Source of the DNA: JANXQG01 sp964615095
GTDB lineage: Bacteria > Planctomycetota > Planctomycetia > Pirellulales > Thermoguttaceae
Assembly (NCBI GenBank): GCA_964615095.1
Contig: CAZTPX010000037.1
Coordinates: 5,930 to 69,929, forward strand
Length of the DNA: 64,000 nucleotides
Direction: 5' to 3'
In this document: piece after piece, positions 42,340 to 50,979 of the stretch
Position numbering within the stretch: position 1 is the stretch's first letter
Layout: each line of letters starts with the position of its first letter
Program-made: the position numbers and the translations under genes
The notes under the pieces: model-generated
What the model saw: the letters and a program-made list of their open reading frames with translations, nothing else
Told to the model about the DNA's origin: nothing
The model's database searches: none

Positions 42340-44871
42340 TCAGACGTCCAGGTTCCGCGCTTCCAAGGCGTGCTTCTCGATGAACTCGCGGCGGGGCTCG
42401 ACCTTGTCGCCCATGAGGATGCGGAAGAGGTCGTCGGCGGCGCCGGCGTCGTCCATAGTGACCTGCAAGAGCGTGCGGGCGGAGGGGAGCATGGTCGTGT
42501 CGCGCAGCTCCTCGGGGTCCATCTCCCCCAGACCTTTGAAACGCATGACCTTCATGCCCTTCTCGCCGCCGCTGCGGACGGCGGTCAGCAGGCCGCGAAG
42601 ATCGTCCAGCCCCACCGTGGCCTCGCCGCGGCGCAAGAGATAGCGCGGCTCCTCCACGCCCGTCCGCTCCTGCGGGATCAGGCTGGCGATCTCAAAGCCG
42701 ATCTTCCGCAACTCGGACAACTGACTGTTGATGGAACGCACCTCGTGGAACTCCACGATGTGCAAGCGGCTATGGCCGTTGCCGTTGGTCTGGGCGTCAG
42801 GCTCGCCGGCGGCGGCCGGCGGAGCTGCGGCGGCGGCCGAGGCAGCCTCGTCGCTGAGCTTCAATTCGTTGCCCGACTCCTGTTCCTGCTGGGCGATGAA
42901 CTCGTCCAGGGCCTTGCGCGAGGCAAACCAGTGCTCGCCGTGTCCGATGAAGACGTGATAGATGGGCAACTGCCCGGTGACGGGGTCCTGCCGCACGGCG
43001 TGGGCGCGGAGGCTGATGCCGCGGCGCTCCAGGGCCACGAGCGAGTCCTCCAGGGCGGAAAGCGTGCGGCAGAGCCGCTCCATTTCCGCGCCGGCGATCG
43101 TGCGGCCATCGCCCGGCTCGAAAACGGCGTCCTTCAGCCCCGACTCCAGCAGTTGGGCGTTCATCTCCGCCTCGGTCTGCACGTAATACGTATGCTTCTT
43201 GTGCGTGATCTTGAACAGCGGCGGCTGGGCCACGTAGACGTGCCCGCCGCGGACGAGGTCGTACATCTGCCGGTAGAAGAAGGTCAGCAGCAGCGTGCGG
43301 ATGTGCGAGCCGTCGACGTCGGCATCGGTCATGATGATCACCTTGCCGTAGCGGCGCTTGGTAAGATCGACATCCTCGCCGATGCCGCAGCCAATAGCCG
43401 AGATCATGCTGCGGACTTCCTCGTTGGCCAGCACCTTGTCGTCGCGCGATTTGTAGGCATTGATGATCTTGCCGCGCAAGGGGAGGATGGCCTGGAATTC
43501 GCGGTCGCGGCCGCCCTCGGCGGACCCGCCGGCGGAATCGCCCTCGACCAGGTACAGTTCGCAGCGTTCGACGACCTTGCTGGTGCAGTCGCGGAGTTTG
43601 CCCGGCAGTCCGCCGCCGGCCAGGATGCCCTTGCGGTCGCGCAAGAGGGCCTTGGCCTTGCGGGCAGCCTCGCGGGCCTCGGCCGCCAGCACGGCCTTGG
43701 CGATCATGAGCTTGGCCGTCTTGGGATGCTCTTCCAGGTATTTGGCCAGGAAGTCGCCAACCACCGAATTGACAACGCCTTCCAGTTCCGGGTTGTTGAG
43801 CTTGACCTTGGTCTGCGACTCGAACTGCGGGTTGGGCATCCGCACGGAGATGATCGCCGTGAGACCTTCGCGCAGGTCTTCGCCCGTGGGCACGATGTCT
43901 TTGAAGATGTTTTCCTTTTTGCCGTAGGCATTGAGCGTGCGGGTGAGGGCCGTGCGGAAGCCGGTGAGGTGCGTGCCGCCGTCCTTGGTGTTGATGTTGT
44001 TCACGTAGCAGTGCAGGCTCTCGGTGTACTCGGCGCAGTACTGGAAGGCGACTTCGATCTCGACGGGCGGGTCCTCGCTGGTGGCGTTGATGTAGACGAC
44101 GTCGGCGTGGATGCCCTCGCTGGCCCGATTGAGATAGTGGATGAATTCCACGAGGCCGTCGTTGTATTGGAAGCTCTCACCCTCGCCGCTGCGGAGGTCC
44201 TTGTAGACGATTTTCACGCCGCGGTTGAGGAAGGCCAGTTCCTGCAGCCGCTTGCGAAGGATGTTACTGTCGAACTTCAGGTCGCCGAAGACCTGGTAGT
44301 CGGGCTTGAAGGTAGTCTTGGTGCCGGTGCCCTGGGCCGTGCCCACGCGGGTCACGGGGCCGGTGGGCTTGCCGCGTTCGTATTCCTGCTGGTAGGCGTG
44401 GCCGCCGCGACGGACTTCCACCTCGCACCACTCGGAAAGGAAGTTCACGGCCTTGACGCCGATACCGTGCAGGCCGCCGGAGGTCTTGTAGGCCTTGTTG
44501 TCGAACTTGCCGCCATACTTGAGCAGCGTCATCACGCCTTCCAGCGCGGAAATGCCGATGTTCGGGTCGATGTCGACGGGGATGCCGCGGCCGTCGTCGG
44601 CCACAGTGATCGAGCCGTCCGGGTTGACGGTCACCTGGACGACGGTGGCCTGGCCGGCCATGACCTCGTCGATCGAGTTGTCGACGACTTCGCTGACCAG
44701 GTGGTGCAACCCGCTGACGTCGCGGTTGCCGATGTACATGCCGGAGCGCTCGCGGACGTGCTCCAGATCGCTGAGGTGGCGCATCTGGGCCGTATCGTAG
44801 GCGTTGTCGTTCTGCGGATTCGTGTTTTGAGGGACGTCGTTTTGCGGAATGTCGTTGGGATCGGTAGACAT
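42340..44871 (-). CDS. gyrB: DNA gyrase subunit B
   Basis: GyrB supplies the ATPase and TOPRIM parts of gyrase, which introduces negative supercoils. The 843-residue protein has SEVVDNSIDEVMAG, DDGRGIPVDI, KTSGGLHGIGVKAVN (ATP site), the TOPRIM motifs LVEGDSAGG and MTDADVDGSHIR, and the C-terminal RFKGLGEMDPEELRDTTM. An insert of about 170 residues between the two TOPRIM-side parts, partly Ala-rich (near 685-710), is longer than in E. coli-type short forms. The first 28 residues are a Asn/Asp/Gln-rich tail. TAATG overlap with the dciA-like gene upstream. Confidence 0.97.
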   Translation of the reverse strand: MSTDPNDIPQNDVPQNTNPQNDNAYDTAQMRHLSDLEHVRERSGMYIGNRDVSGLHHLVSEVVDNSIDEVMAGQATVVQVTVNPDGSITVADDGRGIPVDIDPNIGISALEGVMTLLKYGGKFDNKAYKTSGGLHGIGVKAVNFLSEWCEVEVRRGGHAYQQEYERGKPTGPVTRVGTAQGTGTKTTFKPDYQVFGDLKFDSNILRKRLQELAFLNRGVKIVYKDLRSGEGESFQYNDGLVEFIHYLNRASEGIHADVVYINATSEDPPVEIEVAFQYCAEYTESLHCYVNNINTKDGGTHLTGFRTALTRTLNAYGKKENIFKDIVPTGEDLREGLTAIISVRMPNPQFESQTKVKLNNPELEGVVNSVVGDFLAKYLEEHPKTAKLMIAKAVLAAEAREAARKAKALLRDRKGILAGGGLPGKLRDCTSKVVERCELYLVEGDSAGGSAEGGRDREFQAILPLRGKIINAYKSRDDKVLANEEVRSMISAIGCGIGEDVDLTKRRYGKVIIMTDADVDGSHIRTLLLTFFYRQMYDLVRGGHVYVAQPPLFKITHKKHTYYVQTEAEMNAQLLESGLKDAVFEPGDGRTIAGAEMERLCRTLSALEDSLVALERRGISLRAHAVRQDPVTGQLPIYHVFIGHGEHWFASRKALDEFIAQQEQESGNELKLSDEAASAAAAAPPAAAGEPDAQTNGNGHSRLHIVEFHEVRSINSQLSELRKIGFEIASLIPQERTGVEEPRYLLRRGEATVGLDDLRGLLTAVRSGGEKGMKVMRFKGLGEMDPEELRDTTMLPSARTLLQVTMDDAGAADDLFRILMGDKVEPRREFIEKHALEARNLDV

Positions 44872-45170
44872 TAACTTATTGCCCCCAGGCGGAAGCGAAG
44901 GTCCTTGATGTTGTGGTCGGGAAGTAAGCGGTTGAGGGTAGCGAGCATGGCCGACTTTTGAAAGCCGAACTCCTGGATCAGGGCCGAATTGGTGACGACG
45001 ACTTCCAGGGTTCCGCGCTTCAATTGGCCGACGCGGCTATATTGGGCGCCCAGGGGGCCGGAGGCCTCGTTCCAGGCCGACTGGTAGGCCGCCGCGCCCT
45101 GCACGCGGGCAAAGCCCCGCCGGGCCATGAGTTGCACGAGGATATCGGCGATGCGTTCGGGACCGGGCAT
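44871..45170 (-). CDS. dciA: DUF721/DciA-like replicative helicase loader
   Basis: A 99-residue protein with the DUF721 fold: ADILVQLMARRGFARVQ, W near residue 32, VGQLKRGTLEVVVTNSALIQEFGFQK and a short C-terminus. DciA-type proteins load DnaB helicase in bacteria without DnaC, and are commonly found beside gyrB, dnaN or recF. The stop overlaps the gyrB start by 1 bp. Position and motif agree; function in this organism is inferred. Confidence 0.85.
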   Translation of the reverse strand: MPGPERIADILVQLMARRGFARVQGAAAYQSAWNEASGPLGAQYSRVGQLKRGTLEVVVTNSALIQEFGFQKSAMLATLNRLLPDHNIKDLRFRLGAIS

Positions 45171-45175
45171 AGTTG

Positions 45176-45290
45176 AAAATCCGAAACACGAATGTCGAAA
45201 TCCGAAACAATGACAAAATTCAAACGTGAAAACCCGGAACCATCGGACGGATTTCGTATTTTGGATTTCTTCTTATTACTTTTGATCGCG
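45176..45290. repeat. CGAAA-rich long inverted repeat, copy 1
   Basis: Between dnaN and the dciA-like gene: TCCGAAACACGAATGTCGAA and ATCCGAAACAA, followed by the inverse GGATTTCGTATTTTGGATTTC. Related block at 47698-47825. Confidence 0.7.
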
Positions 45291-46397
45291 TGCCAAGGGC
45301 ATGATCACGTAGGCATAGCCGTCGTCGGTGGAAGCCACAGCCGCGCTCTCCGCATCGCGCAGCTCCATCAGCAACGTGGCTTCCGGATTGAGCACGCGGA
45401 GGAAATCGTTGAGGTAGCGGGGATCGAGCGTGATGACGACCTCGGGACCGTCGTAGGCGATGGGCAGTTCGACATGCGATTCGCCATACTCGGCCCCGTG
45501 GGCGGCCAGCACGACCTTGCCCTGGGAAAACGTGAAATCGACGCCGCGGCGCTCGTCGCTGGTGACAATGGCCGCCTGGCGGACGGCTGCGTAGAACGGT
45601 CCCACGGAGAGTTCGATCTTCTGCGTGTTCTCGCGGCGGGGGAAGACGTCGCGCCACTTGGGGAACCGCCCTTCGACCAGCCGCGAGTACATCACCACGC
45701 GGCCGCTCTTGACCAAGACGTCGTTCTCGCGGGCCGAGAGTTGCAACACGTCCTCTTTGTCGCCCAAGGCACGTTCCAGCAATTGCATGGCCCGCGTGGG
45801 CACGATCGTCGTGCGATCGCCCGTGGACTGGTGCTCGCCCACCGATTTGGCCGGGCCTTCCTGGCGGGCCAAGCGGCGGCCGTCGGTGGCTACCGCCGTG
45901 ATGTGGTCGCCGGTCAACTCCAAGAGCACGCCTCCCAAGGCATAGCGGCTGCTCTCGGTATCGGTCGCAAAAACCGTGCGGCGAATGATCTCGCGGAAGA
46001 AGCGGGCGGGCATCTCGTGGTATCGGGTTTCGTCGAAAAGGCCCACCGCGGGGAATTCGTCAGGATTTTCCGAGGGCAGTTGGAACTGGCTCCGCTGGCC
46101 ACAGACCTGGATCTTGCGGCCATCGCTTTCCACGACGAGCTTTTCGTCGCTGCTCTCGCGCAAGATGTTGCCGAAGCGCGAAATGGGGAGGACGACGCTG
46201 CCGGGGGCCTCGACGGCAATGCCCTCCACCTCGATGCGGATCCCCACTTCCAGGTCAGTGCCCATCAGGATGCCTTTGCCGTCGTTCACCTCCAGTTTCA
46301 CATTTTGCAAGATGGGCTTGGGACTACGGGAAGGGGCCACGCTGGCGGCCGTCTGGAAAGCGTGCAGCAGCGTCTCGCGCTCGCATGTGATTTTCAT
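45276..46397 (-). CDS. dnaN: DNA polymerase III beta sliding clamp
   Basis: DnaN is the ring-shaped processivity clamp of DNA polymerase III. The 373-residue length is normal. MKITCERETLLHAFQTAA at the start, RYALGGVLLEL, VATDGRRLA, FPKWRDVFP, and the C-terminal MPLARDQK are characteristic (the usual end is MP(M/L)R). It lies downstream of dnaA on the minus strand with its own promoter (46438-46466). Confidence 0.96.
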   Translation of the reverse strand: MKITCERETLLHAFQTAASVAPSRSPKPILQNVKLEVNDGKGILMGTDLEVGIRIEVEGIAVEAPGSVVLPISRFGNILRESSDEKLVVESDGRKIQVCGQRSQFQLPSENPDEFPAVGLFDETRYHEMPARFFREIIRRTVFATDTESSRYALGGVLLELTGDHITAVATDGRRLARQEGPAKSVGEHQSTGDRTTIVPTRAMQLLERALGDKEDVLQLSARENDVLVKSGRVVMYSRLVEGRFPKWRDVFPRRENTQKIELSVGPFYAAVRQAAIVTSDERRGVDFTFSQGKVVLAAHGAEYGESHVELPIAYDGPEVVITLDPRYLNDFLRVLNPEATLLMELRDAESAAVASTDDGYAYVIMPLARDQK

Positions 46398-46437
46398 GAA
46401 TGGGTCTCTCTTTCAACTTCTTTTCTTAACCGTGATT

Positions 46438-46466
46438 ATTATAGGGAATTCGGGGCCGCTCGTCAC
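46438..46466 (-). promoter_or_regulatory. Possible dnaN promoter
   Basis: On the minus strand GTGACG (46466-46461) and TATAAT (46443-46438) are 17 bp apart, about 40 bp upstream of dnaN. Perfect -10, moderate -35. Confidence 0.55.
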
Positions 46467-46524
46467 TAGCACCCCCGCGATTGTAAGCTCTTTTTTGCCA
46501 ATAGGTTATGACGCGTTTTTGGGA

Positions 46525-47607
46525 CTACTTGCCCGCTCCGGGGAACTTCCGCTGCAACTGGTCGATCGCTTGCCGGATGGCAGGGTCGGCCTGGAGCAAC
46601 TCTCCGGTCTTGCGGCAGGCGTGCAGGATGGTGGTATGGTCGCGGCCACCGAAGTACTCGCCGATGCGGCCCAGGCTTTCCCGCGTAAGCTGGCGACAAA
46701 GGTAGATTGCCACGTCGCGGGCGGCAACCAGCGGCCGCCGCCGTGACGGTCCGCGGAGATCGCCCAATCGCAGGGTAAAATGCCGCGCGGTGGCTGCCGC
46801 AATGTCGCGGAGCTTCGGCCGCAGAGTGCTGTCGCGCTGCGATAGGTAGTCGCGAATCACTCGGGCGTCGATAGTGCGGCCCTCCTGGCGGGCCGGAACC
46901 GCCAATTGTAGCATAGCGCCCAGGAGTTCCGGCACGGTGCCGGCTAGGCCCTCGGCCAGGAGTTTGAGGATCGAGTCGGCCATCTCCACTTCGCGGAGAT
47001 TCGACCAGCGTTGCAGGATCGCCAGGCGCGTGTCGGGACCCGGCAAGGCCAGCGGCACGCACAATCCGGCTGACAAGCGGCTCCGCAAGGCGGGCAAGAA
47101 TTCGGCCAGATCGTGCGGCGCCGACGAGGACGTCACCACCACCTGGCCGCCCCGCTGGAGGACCGCATCGAGCGTGCAAATCAACTCCCCTTGGGCGGCC
47201 GGCTTTGGGGCCAATTCCGCTACATCCTCGAAAACGGCCAGGCTTGCCCCCCTATATACCGCCCGGAAATCCTCGACCGCTTGCGTCTCGAAGGCCTCGG
47301 CCATATTCCGGGCGAAATCGACCGCCGTGGTATAGGCAACTCGGCTTTGGGGGAAATTCAATTTCCAGGTTGCCGCCAATCCGCGGGCCAAGTGCGATTT
47401 GCCCGTTCCGCTGGGGCCATAGAGGACCAGCGGGTTGTAGGGCGAGGGCTGACGGCCAAGAATGCCCGAAACGGCCGGCTCGATGAGGCAGTTTTCCGGG
47501 CCGGCGAAGAATTCCAGGGCGGTCGATCGCCGCAGGCCGTCCTGAGACAACCCGTCGTCGGCCAATAGCTGACCTGGCAGGGGAATCGTCACCACGCCGT
47601 TGGCCAT
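46525..47607 (-). CDS. dnaA: DnaA-type replication initiator, short form
   Basis: A 360-residue protein from ATG 47607 (a TTG at 47634 is also in frame; AGGA precedes the ATG). Walker A GPSGTGKS at 64-71, sensor-type SSSAPHDLAEFLPALRSRLSAG, and the DnaA-box-binding domain ending with GRDHTTILHACRKT (about 325-338) are present. The usual N-terminal domain I (DnaB contact) is absent, and Walker B reads LAVFEDVAE rather than the usual IDDIQ. So it is either a divergent planctomycete DnaA or a DnaA paralogue; its position before dnaN supports the former. Confidence 0.88.
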   Translation of the reverse strand: MANGVVTIPLPGQLLADDGLSQDGLRRSTALEFFAGPENCLIEPAVSGILGRQPSPYNPLVLYGPSGTGKSHLARGLAATWKLNFPQSRVAYTTAVDFARNMAEAFETQAVEDFRAVYRGASLAVFEDVAELAPKPAAQGELICTLDAVLQRGGQVVVTSSSAPHDLAEFLPALRSRLSAGLCVPLALPGPDTRLAILQRWSNLREVEMADSILKLLAEGLAGTVPELLGAMLQLAVPARQEGRTIDARVIRDYLSQRDSTLRPKLRDIAAATARHFTLRLGDLRGPSRRRPLVAARDVAIYLCRQLTRESLGRIGEYFGGRDHTTILHACRKTGELLQADPAIRQAIDQLQRKFPGAGK

Positions 47608-47697
47608 TCGGGTCCATCCTAAGAACTTTTTCAAAGTCGGATAATTAGGCCATTATAGCAGACGCGGCAGTCCGGAGGGAACGGGCAAAAGCCAGCG

Positions 47698-47825
47698 TAA
47701 ACCCGAAATACGAATGTCGAATTACGAAACAAAGAAGAAATACGAAAGAAGGAAATCCAAAAGGGCTGTTTCGGACATTTGAATTTTCTTCTTTTGAGTT
47801 TGTTTCGGATTTCGGATTTTTTTCC
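47698..47825. repeat. CGAAA-rich long inverted repeat, copy 2
   Basis: Upstream of dnaA: CCCGAAATACGAATGTCGAA, TACGAAACAA, and an inverse end GTTTCGGATTTCGGATTTTT. It matches the block at 45176-45290 in the same orientation. A TATAAT on the minus strand (47657-47652) lies between it and dnaA. Confidence 0.7.
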
Positions 47826-47830
47826 CCGCT

Positions 47831-49027
47831 TCACTCCAGTTCTCGGCAGACCTTCAGGATCCGTACGACGGCCTCGTCGATTTGCGCCTCGGTGGTGGTC
47901 GCTCCCAAGCTGAAACGCAGACTGCTGGCCACAATGTCGTTCGGAAGGCCCATTGCCCGCAGGGTGGGAGAAAGCTCCGTCGAGCCGCTGGCACATGCCG
48001 AACCGACGGAGCAGGCGACTCCCGCCATGTCGAGGGCCAGCAAGAGGATCTGACCTTCCAGACCGGGAAAGGCGATGTTGCTGGTGTTGGGCAGGCGCGC
48101 AGCCCCTTCACTATGGACGATCACATCGGGCCGCCCGGCCTTCAGTTCCGCTTCAAAACGGTCGCGCAGGGCAGTCAGCCTGCGGCAGTGTTCGCCCTGT
48201 TCCCTCTGCCACAGTTCCAGAGCGGTTTGCATGCCGACCGCCAGGGCCACGGACTCCGTGCCGGGCCGCATGCCCTCTTGCTGATGGCCGCCGAAGAGCA
48301 TGGGGGCCAAAGTCACTTGGGGGCCGACAATCAAGGCGCCAATGCCTAGCGGTCCCTGAAACTTGTGCGCGGCGACGCTCAAGGCGGCTAGACCCAGTTG
48401 GCGGAAGCGGATGGGCATCTTGCCGGCCGCCGCCACTGCGTCGGTGTGCAACGGCACGCCGGCCGAGCGGCAGACGGCCGCCAGTCGCTCGATCGGTTGC
48501 AACACGCCCGTCTCGTGGTTGGCCAGCATGACGCTCACCAACCGCGAGGCGTTCAATGTATCCTGTACACTCCGTGTGCCGGATACATCAAGGGGGGCTG
48601 CCAGCAGCGATTCAAGGGCATCGGTTCGCACCACGCCTTGGCCATCCACTGGAAGCGTGTCGAGCCGCCAGCCGAGTTCCAGGAGATGCTCGGCCGCTTC
48701 CAACACGCAGGCATGTTCGATCGAGGAAACGATGATCTGTCCCGAATACCGCCCGCCGGCATGCGCAATCCCGAAGATCGCCAGGTTGTTGGCCTCGGTC
48801 CCGCCGCTGGTGAAGATCAGCCGGTCGGGATTGAGGCAGTTCAATTCGGCCCCGAGGATTTCGGCCACACGCTGCCGGGCATCTTCCAGAAGGCGGCGGG
48901 CTTGCTGCCCCGGCTGGTGTTGACTCGCCGGATTGGCATATCCGGCTGCGTAGCAACGGGCCACGGTCTCGACGACCTCGGGCCGTGTGGGCGTGGTCGA
49001 GTTGTGGTCAAGATAGATATGGTTCAT
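47831..49027 (-). CDS. iscS: Cysteine desulfurase (IscS/NifS type)
   Basis: A PLP enzyme that takes sulfur from cysteine for iron-sulfur clusters and thiolated cofactors. The 398-residue protein has YLDHNSTTP, TSGGTEANNLAI, the PLP-lysine motif SVAAHKFQGP, GGHQQEGMRPGTES, and the catalytic cysteine loop SVGSACASGSTE, all intact. Odd point: between ALESLLAAP and RLVSVMLANHETGVLQP there is an additional segment (about PLDVSGTRSVQDTLNAS) encoded by a short palindrome at 48556-48588. ATG 49027. Likely housekeeping. Confidence 0.95.
   Translation of the reverse strand: MNHIYLDHNSTTPTRPEVVETVARCYAAGYANPASQHQPGQQARRLLEDARQRVAEILGAELNCLNPDRLIFTSGGTEANNLAIFGIAHAGGRYSGQIIVSSIEHACVLEAAEHLLELGWRLDTLPVDGQGVVRTDALESLLAAPLDVSGTRSVQDTLNASRLVSVMLANHETGVLQPIERLAAVCRSAGVPLHTDAVAAAGKMPIRFRQLGLAALSVAAHKFQGPLGIGALIVGPQVTLAPMLFGGHQQEGMRPGTESVALAVGMQTALELWQREQGEHCRRLTALRDRFEAELKAGRPDVIVHSEGAARLPNTSNIAFPGLEGQILLLALDMAGVACSVGSACASGSTELSPTLRAMGLPNDIVASSLRFSLGATTTEAQIDEAVVRILKVCRELE
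48556..48588. repeat. ATGTATCC...GGATACAT palindrome inside the cysteine desulfurase gene
   Basis: A 33-bp hairpin: ATGTATCC (48556-48563) pairs with GGATACAT (48581-48588), with CACTCCGTGTG between. It is translated in frame as part of the extra segment of the enzyme. Confidence 0.75.
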
Positions 49028-49303
49028 TCAACAATTATGGGGAGAATCGCCGATGCTGGCAATGTATAGTTCGCGCGGCTGAATACGATACCCGTCGTGA
49101 ATCGCAAGCAAAGGGACGTAAGTCGTTCCCCTGCTGGCGCTTCGCGCTTGCTATCGTATCACTTCAACCCGCGCAAGGTGTGGCGGGGCGGCAAAAAGAT
49201 ACCCCCGATCACTGGCCTTGCCCTCAGCGGGCGAGCCGACTACAATCCCCACCCAAATCGTTTTGTTGTCCTTGAGTGTCCACCCGAAGGAGGCGGTTCC
49301 GAT

Positions 49304-50086
49304 ATGACGGCTTACGTCGGCGAGTTGTGGCGTCTGCGCCATTTCTGGATGGCCTTGGTACGCAACGACTTGCGCAATCGTTACCGCCGATCTGTACTGG
49401 GGCTGGGCTGGTCGCTACTGCAACCTATCGCCATGACGGCGGTGCTCTGTACCGTGTTTGCTGGCGTTTTTGGTGTGACCCTCACCGAATATGCCCCCTA
49501 TTTGCTCTCCGGCTTGACCTTCTGGGCCTTCATTTCCACGGCCGCTATCAGCGGCTGTGCGAGCTTTGCCCAAGGCGAACCGTACATCCGCCAGCACCGC
49601 GCCCCGCTGGCCATCTATCCTTTGCGGACGACGCTCGGCGCCGGCTATCATTTCCTTGTCGGCATGGGCGTGGTCCTCGTGGCTGTGGGCTTTTTTTCGG
49701 GCTTCTCCAACCCCGTGGTCTTGCTGAGCATCCTGCCCTCGCTCGTGCTGCTGTTCGCCTTCGCCTGGTCGCTGGGCGTTTTTACGGGCACGCTCAACGT
49801 GCTCTTCCATGACACGCAACATCTGCTGGAGATCATCCTGCAGATCTTTTTCTATATGACACCGATTATGTACAAGCCCGAGATCCTCATCAACCGAGAC
49901 ATGGGCTGGGTGGTGCAATACAATCCGTTTGCCGTGTTGCTGGAGCTGATCCGCCAGCCGTTGTTGGAAGGGGTCCTGCCGCGGGTCGAGACGGTGCGGG
50001 CGAGCCTGGTGATTGTGGCCGTCATGGTGGCCGTCGCGGCAGTGCTGCTGCGCTGGTGCGAACGGCGGCTGGTCTTCTTTCTGTAA
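49304..50086 (+). CDS. ABC-2 type polysaccharide export permease
   Basis: A 260-residue membrane protein with about six transmembrane helices. NDLRNRYRRSVLGLGWSLLQP is the typical N-terminus of Wzm/TagG/KpsM permeases, and FFYMTPIMYKPE a conserved later segment. It exports lipid-linked polysaccharide together with the ATPase that follows (50193). AAGGAGG lies before ATG 49304. The gene is divergent from the cysteine desulfurase. Confidence 0.92.
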   Translation: MTAYVGELWRLRHFWMALVRNDLRNRYRRSVLGLGWSLLQPIAMTAVLCTVFAGVFGVTLTEYAPYLLSGLTFWAFISTAAISGCASFAQGEPYIRQHRAPLAIYPLRTTLGAGYHFLVGMGVVLVAVGFFSGFSNPVVLLSILPSLVLLFAFAWSLGVFTGTLNVLFHDTQHLLEIILQIFFYMTPIMYKPEILINRDMGWVVQYNPFAVLLELIRQPLLEGVLPRVETVRASLVIVAVMVAVAAVLLRWCERRLVFFL

Positions 50087-50192
50087 GAGCCATTTTATAG
50101 CAGGTTGCCGTACTTGTTTGCGGCACATTCCGAAAGTTAGCGAGACAAGTTCTCGCGTGTTTTGCCTCCTGATCCCTTGCGAGACCGGACTG

Positions 50193-50957
50193 ATGAAGCT
50201 GATCGAACTCGACGACGTGAGCCTGCGGTTCCGAGTGCGTTGTCAAGCCCGCGAGAGCCTCAAGGACTACGTACTGCACGGCCTCTTTCGCCGCCGCAAG
50301 CAGAGCAACATGCTGGAAGTCAAGGCACTGGAACACATCAACCTGGAGGTGCGGCAAGGCGAGCGCGTGGGCATCCTCGGCCACAACGGCGCCGGCAAGA
50401 CCACGATGCTGAAGCTGCTGGCGGGCATCTATCCGCCGACCTCCGGCAAGCGCCGCGTGGCGGGCCGCGTCAGCTCGCTCTTCGACATCTCGCTGGGCTT
50501 CGAGCCCGACGCCAACGGCTGGGACAACATCCGCTTCCGCAGCTACTTGCAGGGCGAGACGCCGCGCTCGGTGCAGCGCAGCATGCAGGCCATCGCCGAC
50601 TTCAGCGAGCTGGGCGAGTTCCTCGACATGCCGGTCCGCTACTATTCCTCCGGCATGCTCGTGCGGTTGGCCTTTTCGGTCGCCACGGCCATCGAGCCGG
50701 AGATCCTCATCGTCGACGAGGTCCTCTCGGCCGGCGACCTTTCCTTCCAGGCCAAGGCCGAGCAACGGATGCGGGCCTTGATCTCGCACGCCCAGGCGGT
50801 GGTCGTCGTGAGCCACGATTTGGGCTCCTTGGCGAAAATGTGCAACCGCGTGATCTGGCTCGACCACGGGCGAATCCAGATGTCGGGCCCCGCCGACGAA
50901 GTGATTGCCCTTTACGAAGGCTACATGGAAGGGAACTCGTTGCCACAGGCGGCGTAG
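50193..50957 (+). CDS. ABC transporter ATP-binding protein, polysaccharide export (Wzt/TagH type)
   Basis: A 254-residue ATPase: Walker A GHNGAGKTT (about 64-72), the KpsT/Wzt-like FDISLGFEPDANGWDNI, signature YSSGMLVRLAFS, Walker B ILIVDEVLSAGD, and SHDLGSLAKMCNRVIWLDHG. The charged LKDYVLHGLFRRRK segment near the start is typical of polysaccharide exporters. There is no extra C-terminal glycan-binding domain. It pairs with the permease 106 bp upstream. Confidence 0.93.
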   Translation: MKLIELDDVSLRFRVRCQARESLKDYVLHGLFRRRKQSNMLEVKALEHINLEVRQGERVGILGHNGAGKTTMLKLLAGIYPPTSGKRRVAGRVSSLFDISLGFEPDANGWDNIRFRSYLQGETPRSVQRSMQAIADFSELGEFLDMPVRYYSSGMLVRLAFSVATAIEPEILIVDEVLSAGDLSFQAKAEQRMRALISHAQAVVVVSHDLGSLAKMCNRVIWLDHGRIQMSGPADEVIALYEGYMEGNSLPQAA

Positions 50958-50979
50958 TAATCGTCAAGGACGACGAATC

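Noticed and set aside
42061..44874. Long plus-strand open frame opposite gyrB
   Set aside because: It is antisense to a fully conserved gyrB, has low-complexity composition and no family motif. High G+C produces such frames.
46398..47830. Replication origin with DnaA boxes
   Set aside because: Gaps around dnaA and dnaN have no cluster of TTATCCACA-like 9-mers; only a lone TTATCCGAC on the minus strand near 47640.
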